Source of the DNA: Bacteroidia bacterium
GTDB taxonomy: Bacteria; Bacteroidota; Bacteroidia; Flavobacteriales_D; JAUILH01
Assembly: GCA_030433115.1 (NCBI GenBank)
Contig: JAUILH010000011.1
Location: 1-52,619, forward strand
DNA length: 52,619 bases
Reading direction: 5' to 3'
Positions within the stretch are counted from its first letter, which is position 1. Every line of letters starts with the position of its first letter. Under the pieces are notes generated by a model. The model did not search any database. It saw only the letters and a list, made by a program, of their open reading frames with translations, and was not told the origin of the DNA. This document shows, in pieces, positions 8,077 through 15,125 of this stretch. A program made the position numbers and the translations under genes.

Positions 8077-9539
8077 TACTGATTCGTTGAGGAACTAGAA
8101 CTCTTAGCACTAGTACTGACGGCCTTTTCTGTGTCCATGATGCTTTTCGTTTTACCTTTGATCAAGGTAACAAACTTATTTGTTTCAGCATTAACTCTTA
8201 CTGTATAACCTGTTTCAGAGCTGTAAATATCTACGACTATCTGTTTATCAGTCTTAGCAACAAATGCTGAAGTTTCTGTAGTGCTGTTTGCCAAGGACTT
8301 TCTGACTGTTTCAACTGCATCTTTGGTTCCTTGAGGTCCTGGAGCATAATCAGGAAGCCTTCCTTGACCTATTTTCGTTCCAAGTTTTTTGTTGAGCGCT
8401 TTTTGGTTCGCAACTACAAAATCATCTGCAGCGACTGAGGCAGCTTGCTTCTCCATTGATAAAACTGATTTTCCTGGACCTACATAGCGTGCAGCTAATT
8501 TAGTGATAATACCGACAGCGGCTTCCCCAGCCAAGCCCCATAAAACTTCCATATTATGCTCTCCTGACTTAGCCATATGTTCATTATACGCTTCAGTATC
8601 TCCTCGAGCTTTAGCAGCTTGTGCCAAATCTGTTTCATGCATAGATTCCCCTGTATGATACAGAATGAAAGACCTAGTAAGCCAACCTTTTGTGAGAAAA
8701 GCTTCAATTGCCATAACAGCTGGAACTGACAATATAGCTGCTCCAATTTTTCTTTCACTGGAAGAAATGTCAAAGTCGCCATCAGCATCTCCCGCCGCTT
8801 GAGATAGAGATTTTGCACTAGCTCCATAGTTCGGAGTATACATGACTTCAAGTCCCTCCAATTCTACCCCATTTATCAGGATATTTTCAGAAAAGTTATA
8901 TGACCCATTATGTGGAAACTTATAAGCCAACGGATCAATACTAAAGAACCTCCCCAATCTACTATCATGCATCCTATACTTATAGTTATAAGAGTTACCC
9001 TCTCCTTTTATTTCAGGATCAGCCTCTTGCCCTTGAAACTGGTACCTATACTTATTATAAGGCACCATCACCGTTTTGGTGACAGTATCTAACCTATCGA
9101 CTGCGATTGAAGTTAACTGAAAGAAACGATTGTTGAATCCTTGGGTGCCTCCATTCTGGTTAATTCCTGTGAATACCATCCTATAAGTTCCAGATGGTGG
9201 CTGGTTGACTGGAATGACATAGGTGCCTGTATCAGCAATAAATCCAGAGTTGTATATCACCGTTCCATTTGTATTTACTAAACGGACCCTTAAACCTTTA
9301 TTTGAAGGGAAGTTATTGCCACAGTAATGATATTTTATCTGATAGATTCTAGTGGAGTCAAAGATGGTGGTAAATTGCTTCCGGGCTCTCAATGGACCTG
9401 GTCCTGGATTTTTGAAAGCAGTCAGCTTCCCATTGGCGACACTCAGGAAAGTATTGGGAGCACTTGTCCATTGCGCGAATGCACTAAAATGAATTAAACA
9501 CGTTAAAACAAAAAAGGACAAAATGTATCTAACTGGCAC
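8076..9539 (-). CDS. Secreted Rhs-core protein with variable C-terminal domain (polymorphic toxin candidate)
   Basis: 487 residues. A signal peptide (to about residue 22, ending FSAFAQ) is followed by a beta-rich region (24-155) and an Rhs repeat-associated core at about 165-231, with the hallmark stretches KYRMHDSRLGRFFSIDPLA and SENILINGVELEGLE. After the core comes a 255-residue unique region with two hydrophobic stretches (about 265-283 and 330-352) and a C-terminal module with LPDYAPGPQGTKDAVETV, IYSSETGYTVRVN and a Ser-rich tail. I cannot name the toxin fold. Full Rhs proteins carry many YD repeats; here only the core remains, an orphan-type architecture. The immunity candidate overlaps its stop. 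Confidence 0.8.
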   Translation of the reverse strand: MPVRYILSFFVLTCLIHFSAFAQWTSAPNTFLSVANGKLTAFKNPGPGPLRARKQFTTIFDSTRIYQIKYHYCGNNFPSNKGLRVRLVNTNGTVIYNSGFIADTGTYVIPVNQPPSGTYRMVFTGINQNGGTQGFNNRFFQLTSIAVDRLDTVTKTVMVPYNKYRYQFQGQEADPEIKGEGNSYNYKYRMHDSRLGRFFSIDPLAYKFPHNGSYNFSENILINGVELEGLEVMYTPNYGASAKSLSQAAGDADGDFDISSSERKIGAAILSVPAVMAIEAFLTKGWLTRSFILYHTGESMHETDLAQAAKARGDTEAYNEHMAKSGEHNMEVLWGLAGEAAVGIITKLAARYVGPGKSVLSMEKQAASVAADDFVVANQKALNKKLGTKIGQGRLPDYAPGPQGTKDAVETVRKSLANSTTETSAFVAKTDKQIVVDIYSSETGYTVRVNAETNKFVTLIKGKTKSIMDTEKAVSTSAKSSSSSTNQ

Positions 9540-9613
9540 GATCTGAATTCTAATGCAATTTACAAAACCCAGACTGCAATTCCCTCCCTGAAAACAGTGA
9601 TTTTTACAGTAAT

Positions 9614-10279
9614 CTAAGCCCCAAGGTACAACTCTGCCACCCGCAAATCCTCCGGTCTGGTCAACTTGATGTTCTCAGGATTTCCTTCTACAATTGAGAT
9701 GTCAACACCCATACTTTCCACCACTGAGGCATCATCTGTGTAAGACTCAATGTAGTCTTGTTGGTAAGCATCCAATAAGAGTTGACCTTGAAAACACTGT
9801 GGTGTTTGTACCAGTTTGAAATGCGAACGGTCCACATGCTTAGAACTACTGCCCTCAACATATCGCAAAGACTCGTTAATCGGGAGGCAAGGAATGCCAC
9901 TGCCAGTTTTAGCCGCAGATTCGAATGCACGTTTAATGGTGTCTTTTGCCACAAGAGGCCGCACACCATCATGAATGCCAATGACACTCTTTGGGTCACA
10001 AAATTTAATGCCATTTTTAATCGAATGAAACCGCTCCTTGCCTCCAACTGCAATCTCGTAGTCAATGGCATACCCTTTTCGCTCGCACAAGCCTTTCCAA
10101 AATTGAATTTGATCCATAGGCAATACCACCACCATGAAAATTTCAGGATCATGATGCCTGAATTTTTCTATGGTCCATTGAAGGATGGGCTTGTCATTAA
10201 GTTCAATGAACTGCTTGGGCATTCCTGCGCCCATTCGTTTGCCACTCCCCCCGGCACTTATGACAATGGATTGTTTCAT
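9614..10279 (-). CDS. ispD: 2-C-methyl-D-erythritol 4-phosphate cytidylyltransferase
   Basis: MEP-pathway enzyme that joins CTP to MEP. 221 residues, usual length. The nucleotide-binding signature SAGGSGKRMGAGMPKQF is at the N-terminus; GIHDGVRPLV and LVQTPQCFQ are the conserved substrate-site motifs; YTDDASVVE follows, and the end is NIKLTRPEDLRVAELYLGA. The last 46 bases are duplicated at 7152-7194, so the 3' end may have been rebuilt during cassette insertion. It follows queA on the same strand with element C between them. Confidence 0.96.
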   Translation of the reverse strand: MKQSIVISAGGSGKRMGAGMPKQFIELNDKPILQWTIEKFRHHDPEIFMVVVLPMDQIQFWKGLCERKGYAIDYEIAVGGKERFHSIKNGIKFCDPKSVIGIHDGVRPLVAKDTIKRAFESAAKTGSGIPCLPINESLRYVEGSSSKHVDRSHFKLVQTPQCFQGQLLLDAYQQDYIESYTDDASVVESMGVDISIVEGNPENIKLTRPEDLRVAELYLGA

Positions 10280-10311
10280 TTAGTCGAAAATAAAAAATCC
10301 CTGAAACTTAA

Positions 10312-10370
10312 ATCCTGACCGCAATTCAGAGTCCTTCGCTCATTACACTCGCTCTGAATTGCGGTTGGAT
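10312..10370. repeat. Intergenic palindromic element C
   Basis: Arms 10312-10331 and 10352-10370 are near-perfect inverted repeats (core ccgcaattcagag/ctctgaattgcgg) around a 20-base loop reading tccttcgctcattacactcg, almost the same as the right half of element A. It lies directly past the queA stop (minus) and before ispD. It may stop or punctuate transcription between the two genes; no long T-run follows. Confidence 0.75.
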
Positions 10371-10400
10371 ATATTAATTCGATGGATTCTTGATCTATGC

Positions 10401-11450
10401 TTAGATAATCAACATGGCATCACCATAAGAGAAAAACTTGTATTTCTCTTTAATGGCCGTTTGATACGCTTCCATCACAAAGTCATGTCCGGCGAATGCA
10501 GAAATCATCATCAACAAAGTAGATTCCGGTGTATGGAAATTTGTGATCATAGAATTCGCAATGCTAAAATCGTAAGGGGGGAAAATGAACTTGTTGGTCC
10601 ATCCTTGAAAAGGCTTCAATCTGCCGTCGGTCGATACAGATGTTTCAATAGATCTCATTGAAGTCGTTCCAACTGCACAAACACGCTTCTTTGAATCCAA
10701 AGCCTGATTCACCATATCAGCAGTAGCCTGAGTGATAATAGACTGCTCGGAATCCATTTTGTGTTTGGTCAAATCTTCAACTTCAACTGGTCTGAAAGTT
10801 CCCAAACCAACGTGTAAAGTCACTTCTCCAAAGTTGATGCCTTTCAACTCCAAACGCTTCAACAATTGTTTACTGAAATGCAGTCCTGCTGTTGGGGCAG
10901 CAACGGCACCTTCTTCTTTGGCGTAAACTGTCTGATATCTTTCCTCATCTTCAGGAACCACATCTCTACCAATATATTTAGGTAGTGGAGTTTCTCCCAA
11001 TCTTGTAATGGTTGCTTTAAATTCTTCATAAGGACCGTCGAACAAGAATCTCAAAGTTCTACCTCTTGAAGTCGTGTTGTCGATTACTTCAGCTACCAGG
11101 CTGTCGTCATCTCCGAAATATAATTTGTTTCCAATTCTGATTTTTCTTGCAGGATCAACCAAAACATCCCACAATAGGCTGTCTCTGTTCAATTCTCTCA
11201 ACAAGAATACCTCAATGCGGGCACCTGTTTTTTCCTTATTACCATACATTCTGGCAGGAAATACCTTGGTGTTATTCATGACCATGACGTCTCCATCATC
11301 AAAGTAGTCCAAAACGTCTTTGAACATTTTGTGTTCTATGGTTTGATCGGCTCTGTTCAAGACCATTAATCTTGATTCATCTCTGTTTTCAGCTGGATGT
11401 TCAGCGACCAATTCTTTTGGAAGGTCAAATTTAAATTGTGATAATTTCAT
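10401..11450 (-). CDS. queA: S-adenosylmethionine:tRNA ribosyltransferase-isomerase
   Basis: Adds the ribosyl part of SAM to preQ1 at tRNA position 34 to form epoxyqueuosine. 349 residues from the ATG at 11448-11450 ([20 protein letters not shown], the usual QueA start); the open frame upstream to 11489 is unlikely to be coding. Conserved blocks include [52 protein letters not shown] and [18 protein letters not shown] TAcaTTTG promoter box lies 27 bases upstream. Confidence 0.97.
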   Translation of the reverse strand: MKLSQFKFDLPKELVAEHPAENRDESRLMVLNRADQTIEHKMFKDVLDYFDDGDVMVMNNTKVFPARMYGNKEKTGARIEVFLLRELNRDSLLWDVLVDPARKIRIGNKLYFGDDDSLVAEVIDNTTSRGRTLRFLFDGPYEEFKATITRLGETPLPKYIGRDVVPEDEERYQTVYAKEEGAVAAPTAGLHFSKQLLKRLELKGINFGEVTLHVGLGTFRPVEVEDLTKHKMDSEQSIITQATADMVNQALDSKKRVCAVGTTSMRSIETSVSTDGRLKPFQGWTNKFIFPPYDFSIANSMITNFHTPESTLLMMISAFAGHDFVMEAYQTAIKEKYKFFSYGDAMLII

Positions 11451-11476
11451 AATATTAACGCGCGTTTTACGGGGGG

Positions 11477-11484
11477 CAAATGTA
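11477..11484 (-). promoter_or_regulatory. Promoter -7 box of queA (TAcaTTTG)
   Basis: On the minus strand this reads TACATTTG, matching the Bacteroidota -7 consensus TAnnTTTG, 26 bases before the queA ATG and downstream of the truB stop, so queA has its own promoter. No convincing -33 TTTG was found. Confidence 0.5.
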
Positions 11485-11508
11485 TGCAATTTAAGTGAGA
11501 AAAGAAAT

Positions 11509-12207
11509 CTAAGAATGTTGGATCAGTTCTATCCATTTTTCCAGGGTGTGGGCGTCTTCAATTTTAAAATCTCCTGAAGCTTCACGGCGGAGCGCACTTA
11601 GATGAGCCCCTGAGTTAAGTGCTTGACCAAAGTCGTGAGCCAATGATCTGATATAAGTACCCTTTGAACAATGAACTCTGAAGTCGATTAAAGGAAACCG
11701 CTCAGTGTTGAGGTCGAATTGTGTGATTCTAACCGGGCGCGCTCTGAGTTTGATATTCTTGCCAGCTCTGGCAGACTCATAGGCACGTTTACCATCCACT
11801 TTTTTGGCGGAAAAGATGGGAGGGGTCTGCTCAAATTCACCTATAAATTGATCTCTAACAGAGGCCAATAAGTCGTTGGTGATATGAGACACATCAAATT
11901 CCTGATCAATTTCTGTTTCCAAATCGTATGAAGGGGTAGTGCCGCCTAGGGTAATGGTGCCGGTATAGACCTTGTCCGCACTCAGAAACCCATCAATTTC
12001 TTTGGTTTTTTTGCCTGTACACAAAACGAGCAGTCCGGTCGCAAGGGGGTCTAAAGTGCCTGCATGCCCCACCTTAATTTTTTTAACGCCCAATTTGTGT
12101 TTGATTTCCCATCTAAGCTTATTCACTACTTGAAAAGAAGTCCAGTTAAGTGGCTTGTCTACTAGCAAAATTTCACCTGCGCGAAAATCAAATGAGCTGT
12201 TTTCCAT
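11509..12207 (-). CDS. truB: tRNA pseudouridine(55) synthase
   Basis: Converts U55 of the T-loop to pseudouridine. From the ATG at 12205-12207 the protein has 232 residues ([20 protein letters not shown]). The open frame extends three codons further to a TTG inside uppP; the ATG one base after the uppP stop is the better choice. The catalytic Asp lies in [16 protein letters not shown]; other signatures are [17 protein letters not shown] and [15 protein letters not shown]. Last gene of the ftsX-DUF3098-uppP-truB run. Confidence 0.96.
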   Translation of the reverse strand: MENSSFDFRAGEILLVDKPLNWTSFQVVNKLRWEIKHKLGVKKIKVGHAGTLDPLATGLLVLCTGKKTKEIDGFLSADKVYTGTITLGGTTPSYDLETEIDQEFDVSHITNDLLASVRDQFIGEFEQTPPIFSAKKVDGKRAYESARAGKNIKLRARPVRITQFDLNTERFPLIDFRVHCSKGTYIRSLAHDFGQALNSGAHLSALRREASGDFKIEDAHTLEKWIELIQHS

Positions 12208-12208
12208 G

Positions 12209-13003
12209 TTAGGCAAGGCTGTAAATCAAGGCAATGGCACCAATCGCAAAACAGTAGACGGCGAAATAAGATAATTTAGACTTTCTCACCAGTTTTATCA
12301 TCCAGTTACAAGCGAATAATCCGGCGACAAATGCAGCAATGAATCCACCAATCAAGGCGAGAGGTTCAACATCAGTTTCAGCAGAAGGATTATAATCCAT
12401 GATATCCTTTGCCATGGCACCAAAAATTAACGGCAGCACCATTAGGAATGAAAAACGCGCCATAGTATTTCTATTAATGCCTAAAATCAAACCAGTGGCT
12501 ATGGTAGACCCTGATCTGGAAATTCCTGGTAAGATAGCGATCGCTTGAGCTACACCAAGGACTGCAGATTTCCAGTAATTGACAATGCCTCTCTTTGGTT
12601 TCAAGTAAGAAGTGATCAAAAGTAAAATGCCTGTTACCAAAAGCATTGAACCAACTAATACCATGTTCCCGGCGAACAACTCATCGATTTTATCTTCCCA
12701 AAATAATCCAACAAATACTGCCGGAATCATAGATATAATGATGAAAAGCATGAGGTTGGTAGAATCTGTCCACCTGAAAGTGAGCAGGTCTCTTGAAATG
12801 GCTCTTAAATCATTTCGAAACACAACAATGGTACTCAAAGCGGTGGCACCATGAACCACAATAGTGAATAACTTACTGTCGTCAGGGTTAATGTCAAGAC
12901 CCAATAACTCCTTGCCAATTTCTATATGACCACTGCTACTAACTGGCAAAAACTCAGTTAACCCCTGTAAAAGTCCTAGAAAAAGGGCTTCAAGAAAATT
13001 CAT
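12209..13003 (-). CDS. uppP: Undecaprenyl-diphosphate phosphatase
   Basis: Integral membrane BacA-family enzyme that recycles the lipid carrier undecaprenyl diphosphate for cell wall synthesis; overproduction gives bacitracin resistance in the family. 264 residues with about eight membrane segments. The two active-site signatures are LLQGLTEFLPVSSSGH near the N-terminus and ILPGISRSGSTIATGLIL in the middle. Two bases follow the DUF3098 stop and one base precedes truB, so the cluster is tightly coupled. Confidence 0.97.
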   Translation of the reverse strand: MNFLEALFLGLLQGLTEFLPVSSSGHIEIGKELLGLDINPDDSKLFTIVVHGATALSTIVVFRNDLRAISRDLLTFRWTDSTNLMLFIIISMIPAVFVGLFWEDKIDELFAGNMVLVGSMLLVTGILLLITSYLKPKRGIVNYWKSAVLGVAQAIAILPGISRSGSTIATGLILGINRNTMARFSFLMVLPLIFGAMAKDIMDYNPSAETDVEPLALIGGFIAAFVAGLFACNWMIKLVRKSKLSYFAVYCFAIGAIALIYSLA

Positions 13004-13005
13004 GC

Positions 13006-13269
13006 TTATGCGGCGTCAGAGTCGGATGGAACATCTGTTTGGTCTTCCGGTCTCTTCTTCATAATCGAGAAAATCACCACAACGTAGCCGCCCACAATAA
13101 GGATGGGAGCCAATGTAATTCTTACATGAGAAAAAAGTGCTCCTTCATCAAATACATTGGGATCGTCTGAAGCGCCACCAACCATCAAAATAAAGCCAAG
13201 TAAAACGGCAGCTATTCCAATGAACATTAACTTATAATTGTTTTTGTTGAAGACGAAATTATTGGACAT
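13006..13269 (-). CDS. DUF3098 family membrane protein
   Basis: 87 residues with two membrane helices (YKLMFIGIAAVLLGFILMVG and ITLAPILIVGGYVVVIFSIM) separated by a short loop with GASDDPNVFDEGALFS. This is the small DUF3098 protein that sits between ftsX and uppP in many Bacteroidota. Function is unknown; the context suggests a role at the division or wall-synthesis site. It starts one base after the ftsX stop. Confidence 0.9.
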   Translation of the reverse strand: MSNNFVFNKNNYKLMFIGIAAVLLGFILMVGGASDDPNVFDEGALFSHVRITLAPILIVGGYVVVIFSIMKKRPEDQTDVPSDSDAA

Positions 13270-13270
13270 C

Positions 13271-14164
13271 CTAGTATAAATTATCTGTTTTAATTCTGAT
13301 ATATTTCCTCAAGGCGAAGAATGTAGAAACAAATGAAATTCCCATTCCCAAAACCATCAGGATTCCAAAAATATAAAGAAAAAGCTTAGGTTCAATCAAT
13401 TGAACGTTATTCAGACTAATAATTTGGAATTGAGTGAGCACGTATACAAAGCCAATCAACATTCCCAGAGCCAGTAATCCGGCAATTAAGCCCTGTATTA
13501 AAGCGTTTCTGAGATAAGGTCGCCTGATATATCCTGAGCTCGCGCCAACCAGAGTCATGGTTTTTAATGAAAATCGGTTGGAGTAGATAGCCAATCTAAT
13601 GGTGTTGTAGATGAGCGCTACAGCTATGAATAGTAACAATGCGGTGATGATGACTACAAACAATACTGGTTTATTCAGATTTTCTTCAAGTGCTGCCACC
13701 CGGTCTTTGTTGTAATGAACTTCTAACACCACGTCAGAATAATTATTTTCAATGAAAGTTTGATAATGGTTTAAAGTGTCTACCGATACGTAGTCCGCTT
13801 TTACTGTGATGATAATGGATGGAGGAATGACATCCTCTTCAATGAACTCAGAAATGTCCTCAAAGCCTTGTTCGTCGGTCTCCAGAATTTCTATGGCTTC
13901 TTGTGACGATACTTTGTTGGCAGATTTTACAAAGGGCAACTCCATAATGGCTTTTTCAAGGCGAATTTTATCTCCCTCTGAAGCCTGATCAAACATGAAG
14001 ACTTCTACTTCTGTGGTTTCCCTTACCGTGTTTCTAAGGTCATTGGCCATGAGTAAAGCCCAACTCAAAATTCCAAATAGCATCAATACCAAAGTCAAAC
14101 CAATTACAGAGGCAAAGTAGGCTGTGCGAACACTCCTTGAAACGTATTTAGACGGATTACTCAT
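13271..14164 (-). CDS. ftsX: Cell division protein FtsX-like permease
   Basis: 297 residues from the ATG at 14162-14164 (MSNPSKYVSRSVRTAYFASV). An open frame runs up to 14233, but that leader is not family-like. Topology is FtsX: one membrane helix near the N-terminus, an extracytoplasmic domain of about 125 residues (EVEVFMFDQASEGDK... with KSANKVSSQEAIEIL), then three helices. FtsX pairs with the ATPase FtsE, not present here, and activates wall hydrolases at the septum. First gene of the cluster running to truB. Confidence 0.92.
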   Translation of the reverse strand: MSNPSKYVSRSVRTAYFASVIGLTLVLMLFGILSWALLMANDLRNTVRETTEVEVFMFDQASEGDKIRLEKAIMELPFVKSANKVSSQEAIEILETDEQGFEDISEFIEEDVIPPSIIITVKADYVSVDTLNHYQTFIENNYSDVVLEVHYNKDRVAALEENLNKPVLFVVIITALLLFIAVALIYNTIRLAIYSNRFSLKTMTLVGASSGYIRRPYLRNALIQGLIAGLLALGMLIGFVYVLTQFQIISLNNVQLIEPKLFLYIFGILMVLGMGISFVSTFFALRKYIRIKTDNLY

Positions 14165-14320
14165 AAATCTGGAATGTAAAGTACGTGACAAGTCCGCATA
14201 TATTGGAGCCTCACCGTTAAGGTTTGTTAACAAACTGCTATTAATTATCCTGAACTCAGGTTAATTCGTAAAAAAATGAAAAAAAAATAAAATAATGTGA
14301 TGGTAATTGTTGTACATACA

Positions 14321-14328
14321 TATATTTG
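14321..14328 (+). promoter_or_regulatory. Promoter -7 box of the YceI lipoprotein gene (TAtaTTTG)
   Basis: Perfect TAnnTTTG match 28 bases upstream of the ATG at 14357, in the divergent region between ftsX and the lipoprotein gene. A TTG at 14307-14309 is too close for a normal -33 element. Confidence 0.5.
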
Positions 14329-14356
14329 CAATTCAAAAGATTTAAAACTGAAAAAA

Positions 14357-15037
14357 ATGAAAAAGTTATTATTGAGTTTGTCTGCCCTTTCAATGCTGTT
14401 TTTTGTAGCATGTGGCGACGAGAAGAAAGACGAAGAAAAAGACGGTAAAGAAGGAGAAAACAAAGAGGCTCCTAAAGAAGAAGATAAGGAAGAAGCTGTT
14501 AGCGGAACCTTTACCATTGACACAGATGCTTCTTACATTCAGTGGGAAAGCTGGGAAACGGGCAAAAGAGATGGTCATGGTCATAATGGAAAAGTAAAAT
14601 TGTCTGGTGAAGTGGTTGTTACTGACGGTGAAGTGACTGGTGGTAATGCAACTGTAGATATCGCCTCAATTTATGATGCAGACATCAATGAGAAAACAGG
14701 TTTGGGAGATTTAGTTGGTCATTTGGTACACGGTCCTGACATGTTTGCAGTTGATTCTTTGGGTGCACCTACTGTGACTTTAAACAGTTATGATGGCACT
14801 AATATCAATGCTACATTGACTATCAGAGGTAACAGCAACGAGATTTCTTTCCCGGCTTCTGCTGTAGCGACTAATGATGGTGTGATCATTTCTTCTGATA
14901 AGTTCAACATTGACTTGACCAAGTATGGCATTCCATTCTTCACTCAAAGAGCTCCGGAAGAAATTCCAGAAGATGCTAAAATGGGTAACATGAATCCAGA
15001 AGGTGAATTTTTAGTAGTAGTACACGCTAAAAAATAG
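14357..15037 (+). CDS. YceI-family lipoprotein
   Basis: 226 residues from the ATG at 14357, chosen because it gives a lipoprotein signal (MKKLLLSLSALSMLFFVAC) with lipidated C19. An acidic and lysine-rich linker follows (GDEKKDEEKDGKEG...), the type of stretch that directs lipoproteins to the cell surface in this phylum. From about residue 45 a YceI beta-barrel is recognisable: GTFTIDTDASYIQWESW, VKLSGEVVVTDGEVTGG and DKFNIDLTKYGIPF. YceI proteins bind isoprenoid-type lipids in the periplasm; the ligand here is unknown. A strong terminator follows. Confidence 0.87.
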   Translation: MKKLLLSLSALSMLFFVACGDEKKDEEKDGKEGENKEAPKEEDKEEAVSGTFTIDTDASYIQWESWETGKRDGHGHNGKVKLSGEVVVTDGEVTGGNATVDIASIYDADINEKTGLGDLVGHLVHGPDMFAVDSLGAPTVTLNSYDGTNINATLTIRGNSNEISFPASAVATNDGVIISSDKFNIDLTKYGIPFFTQRAPEEIPEDAKMGNMNPEGEFLVVVHAKK

Positions 15038-15061
15038 TCTTAATTAGTATATACTTGAGGA

Positions 15062-15087
15062 GCCACGCTAAAAGCGTGGCTTTTTTT
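15062..15087 (+). terminator. Rho-independent terminator after the YceI gene
   Basis: Stem gccacgc (15062-15068) / gcgtggc (15074-15080), loop of five bases, then seven T. The same stem arms appear in the terminator at 48630-48652. Confidence 0.85.
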
Positions 15088-15099
15088 GTTCAAGCTTGT

Positions 15100-15107
15100 T
15101 ATCTTTG
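15100..15107 (+). promoter_or_regulatory. Promoter -7 box of leuS (TAtcTTTG)
   Basis: Perfect TAnnTTTG, 18 bases before the leuS ATG and directly after the preceding terminator. Confidence 0.55.
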
Positions 15108-15125
15108 CGGTCCAATTAAGATATC

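Larger units (their letters stand above)
7152..9659. mobile_element. Putative inserted toxin-immunity cassette at the ispD 3' end
   Basis: About 2.5 kb bounded by two direct copies of the last codons of ispD: 7152-7194 (relic) and 9614-9659 (inside intact ispD). Between them are three minus-strand genes unlike their neighbours: a secreted Rhs-core toxin candidate, a gene starting in its stop codon, and a third small gene whose stop codon lies within the relic. No integrase or transposase is present, so the mechanism is unknown; site-specific integration with restoration of the target gene's 3' end, or homologous exchange between strains, would both leave this arrangement. Confidence 0.55.

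Noticed and set aside
8076..9539. Full Rhs/teneurin-type toxin with a YD shell
   Set aside because: Only one core motif is present and the protein is 487 residues; no tandem YD repeats precede it.
9782..10318. 178-residue plus-strand frame opposite ispD
   Set aside because: Mirror of the ispD reading frame; its protein shows no family motifs, while ispD on minus is complete.
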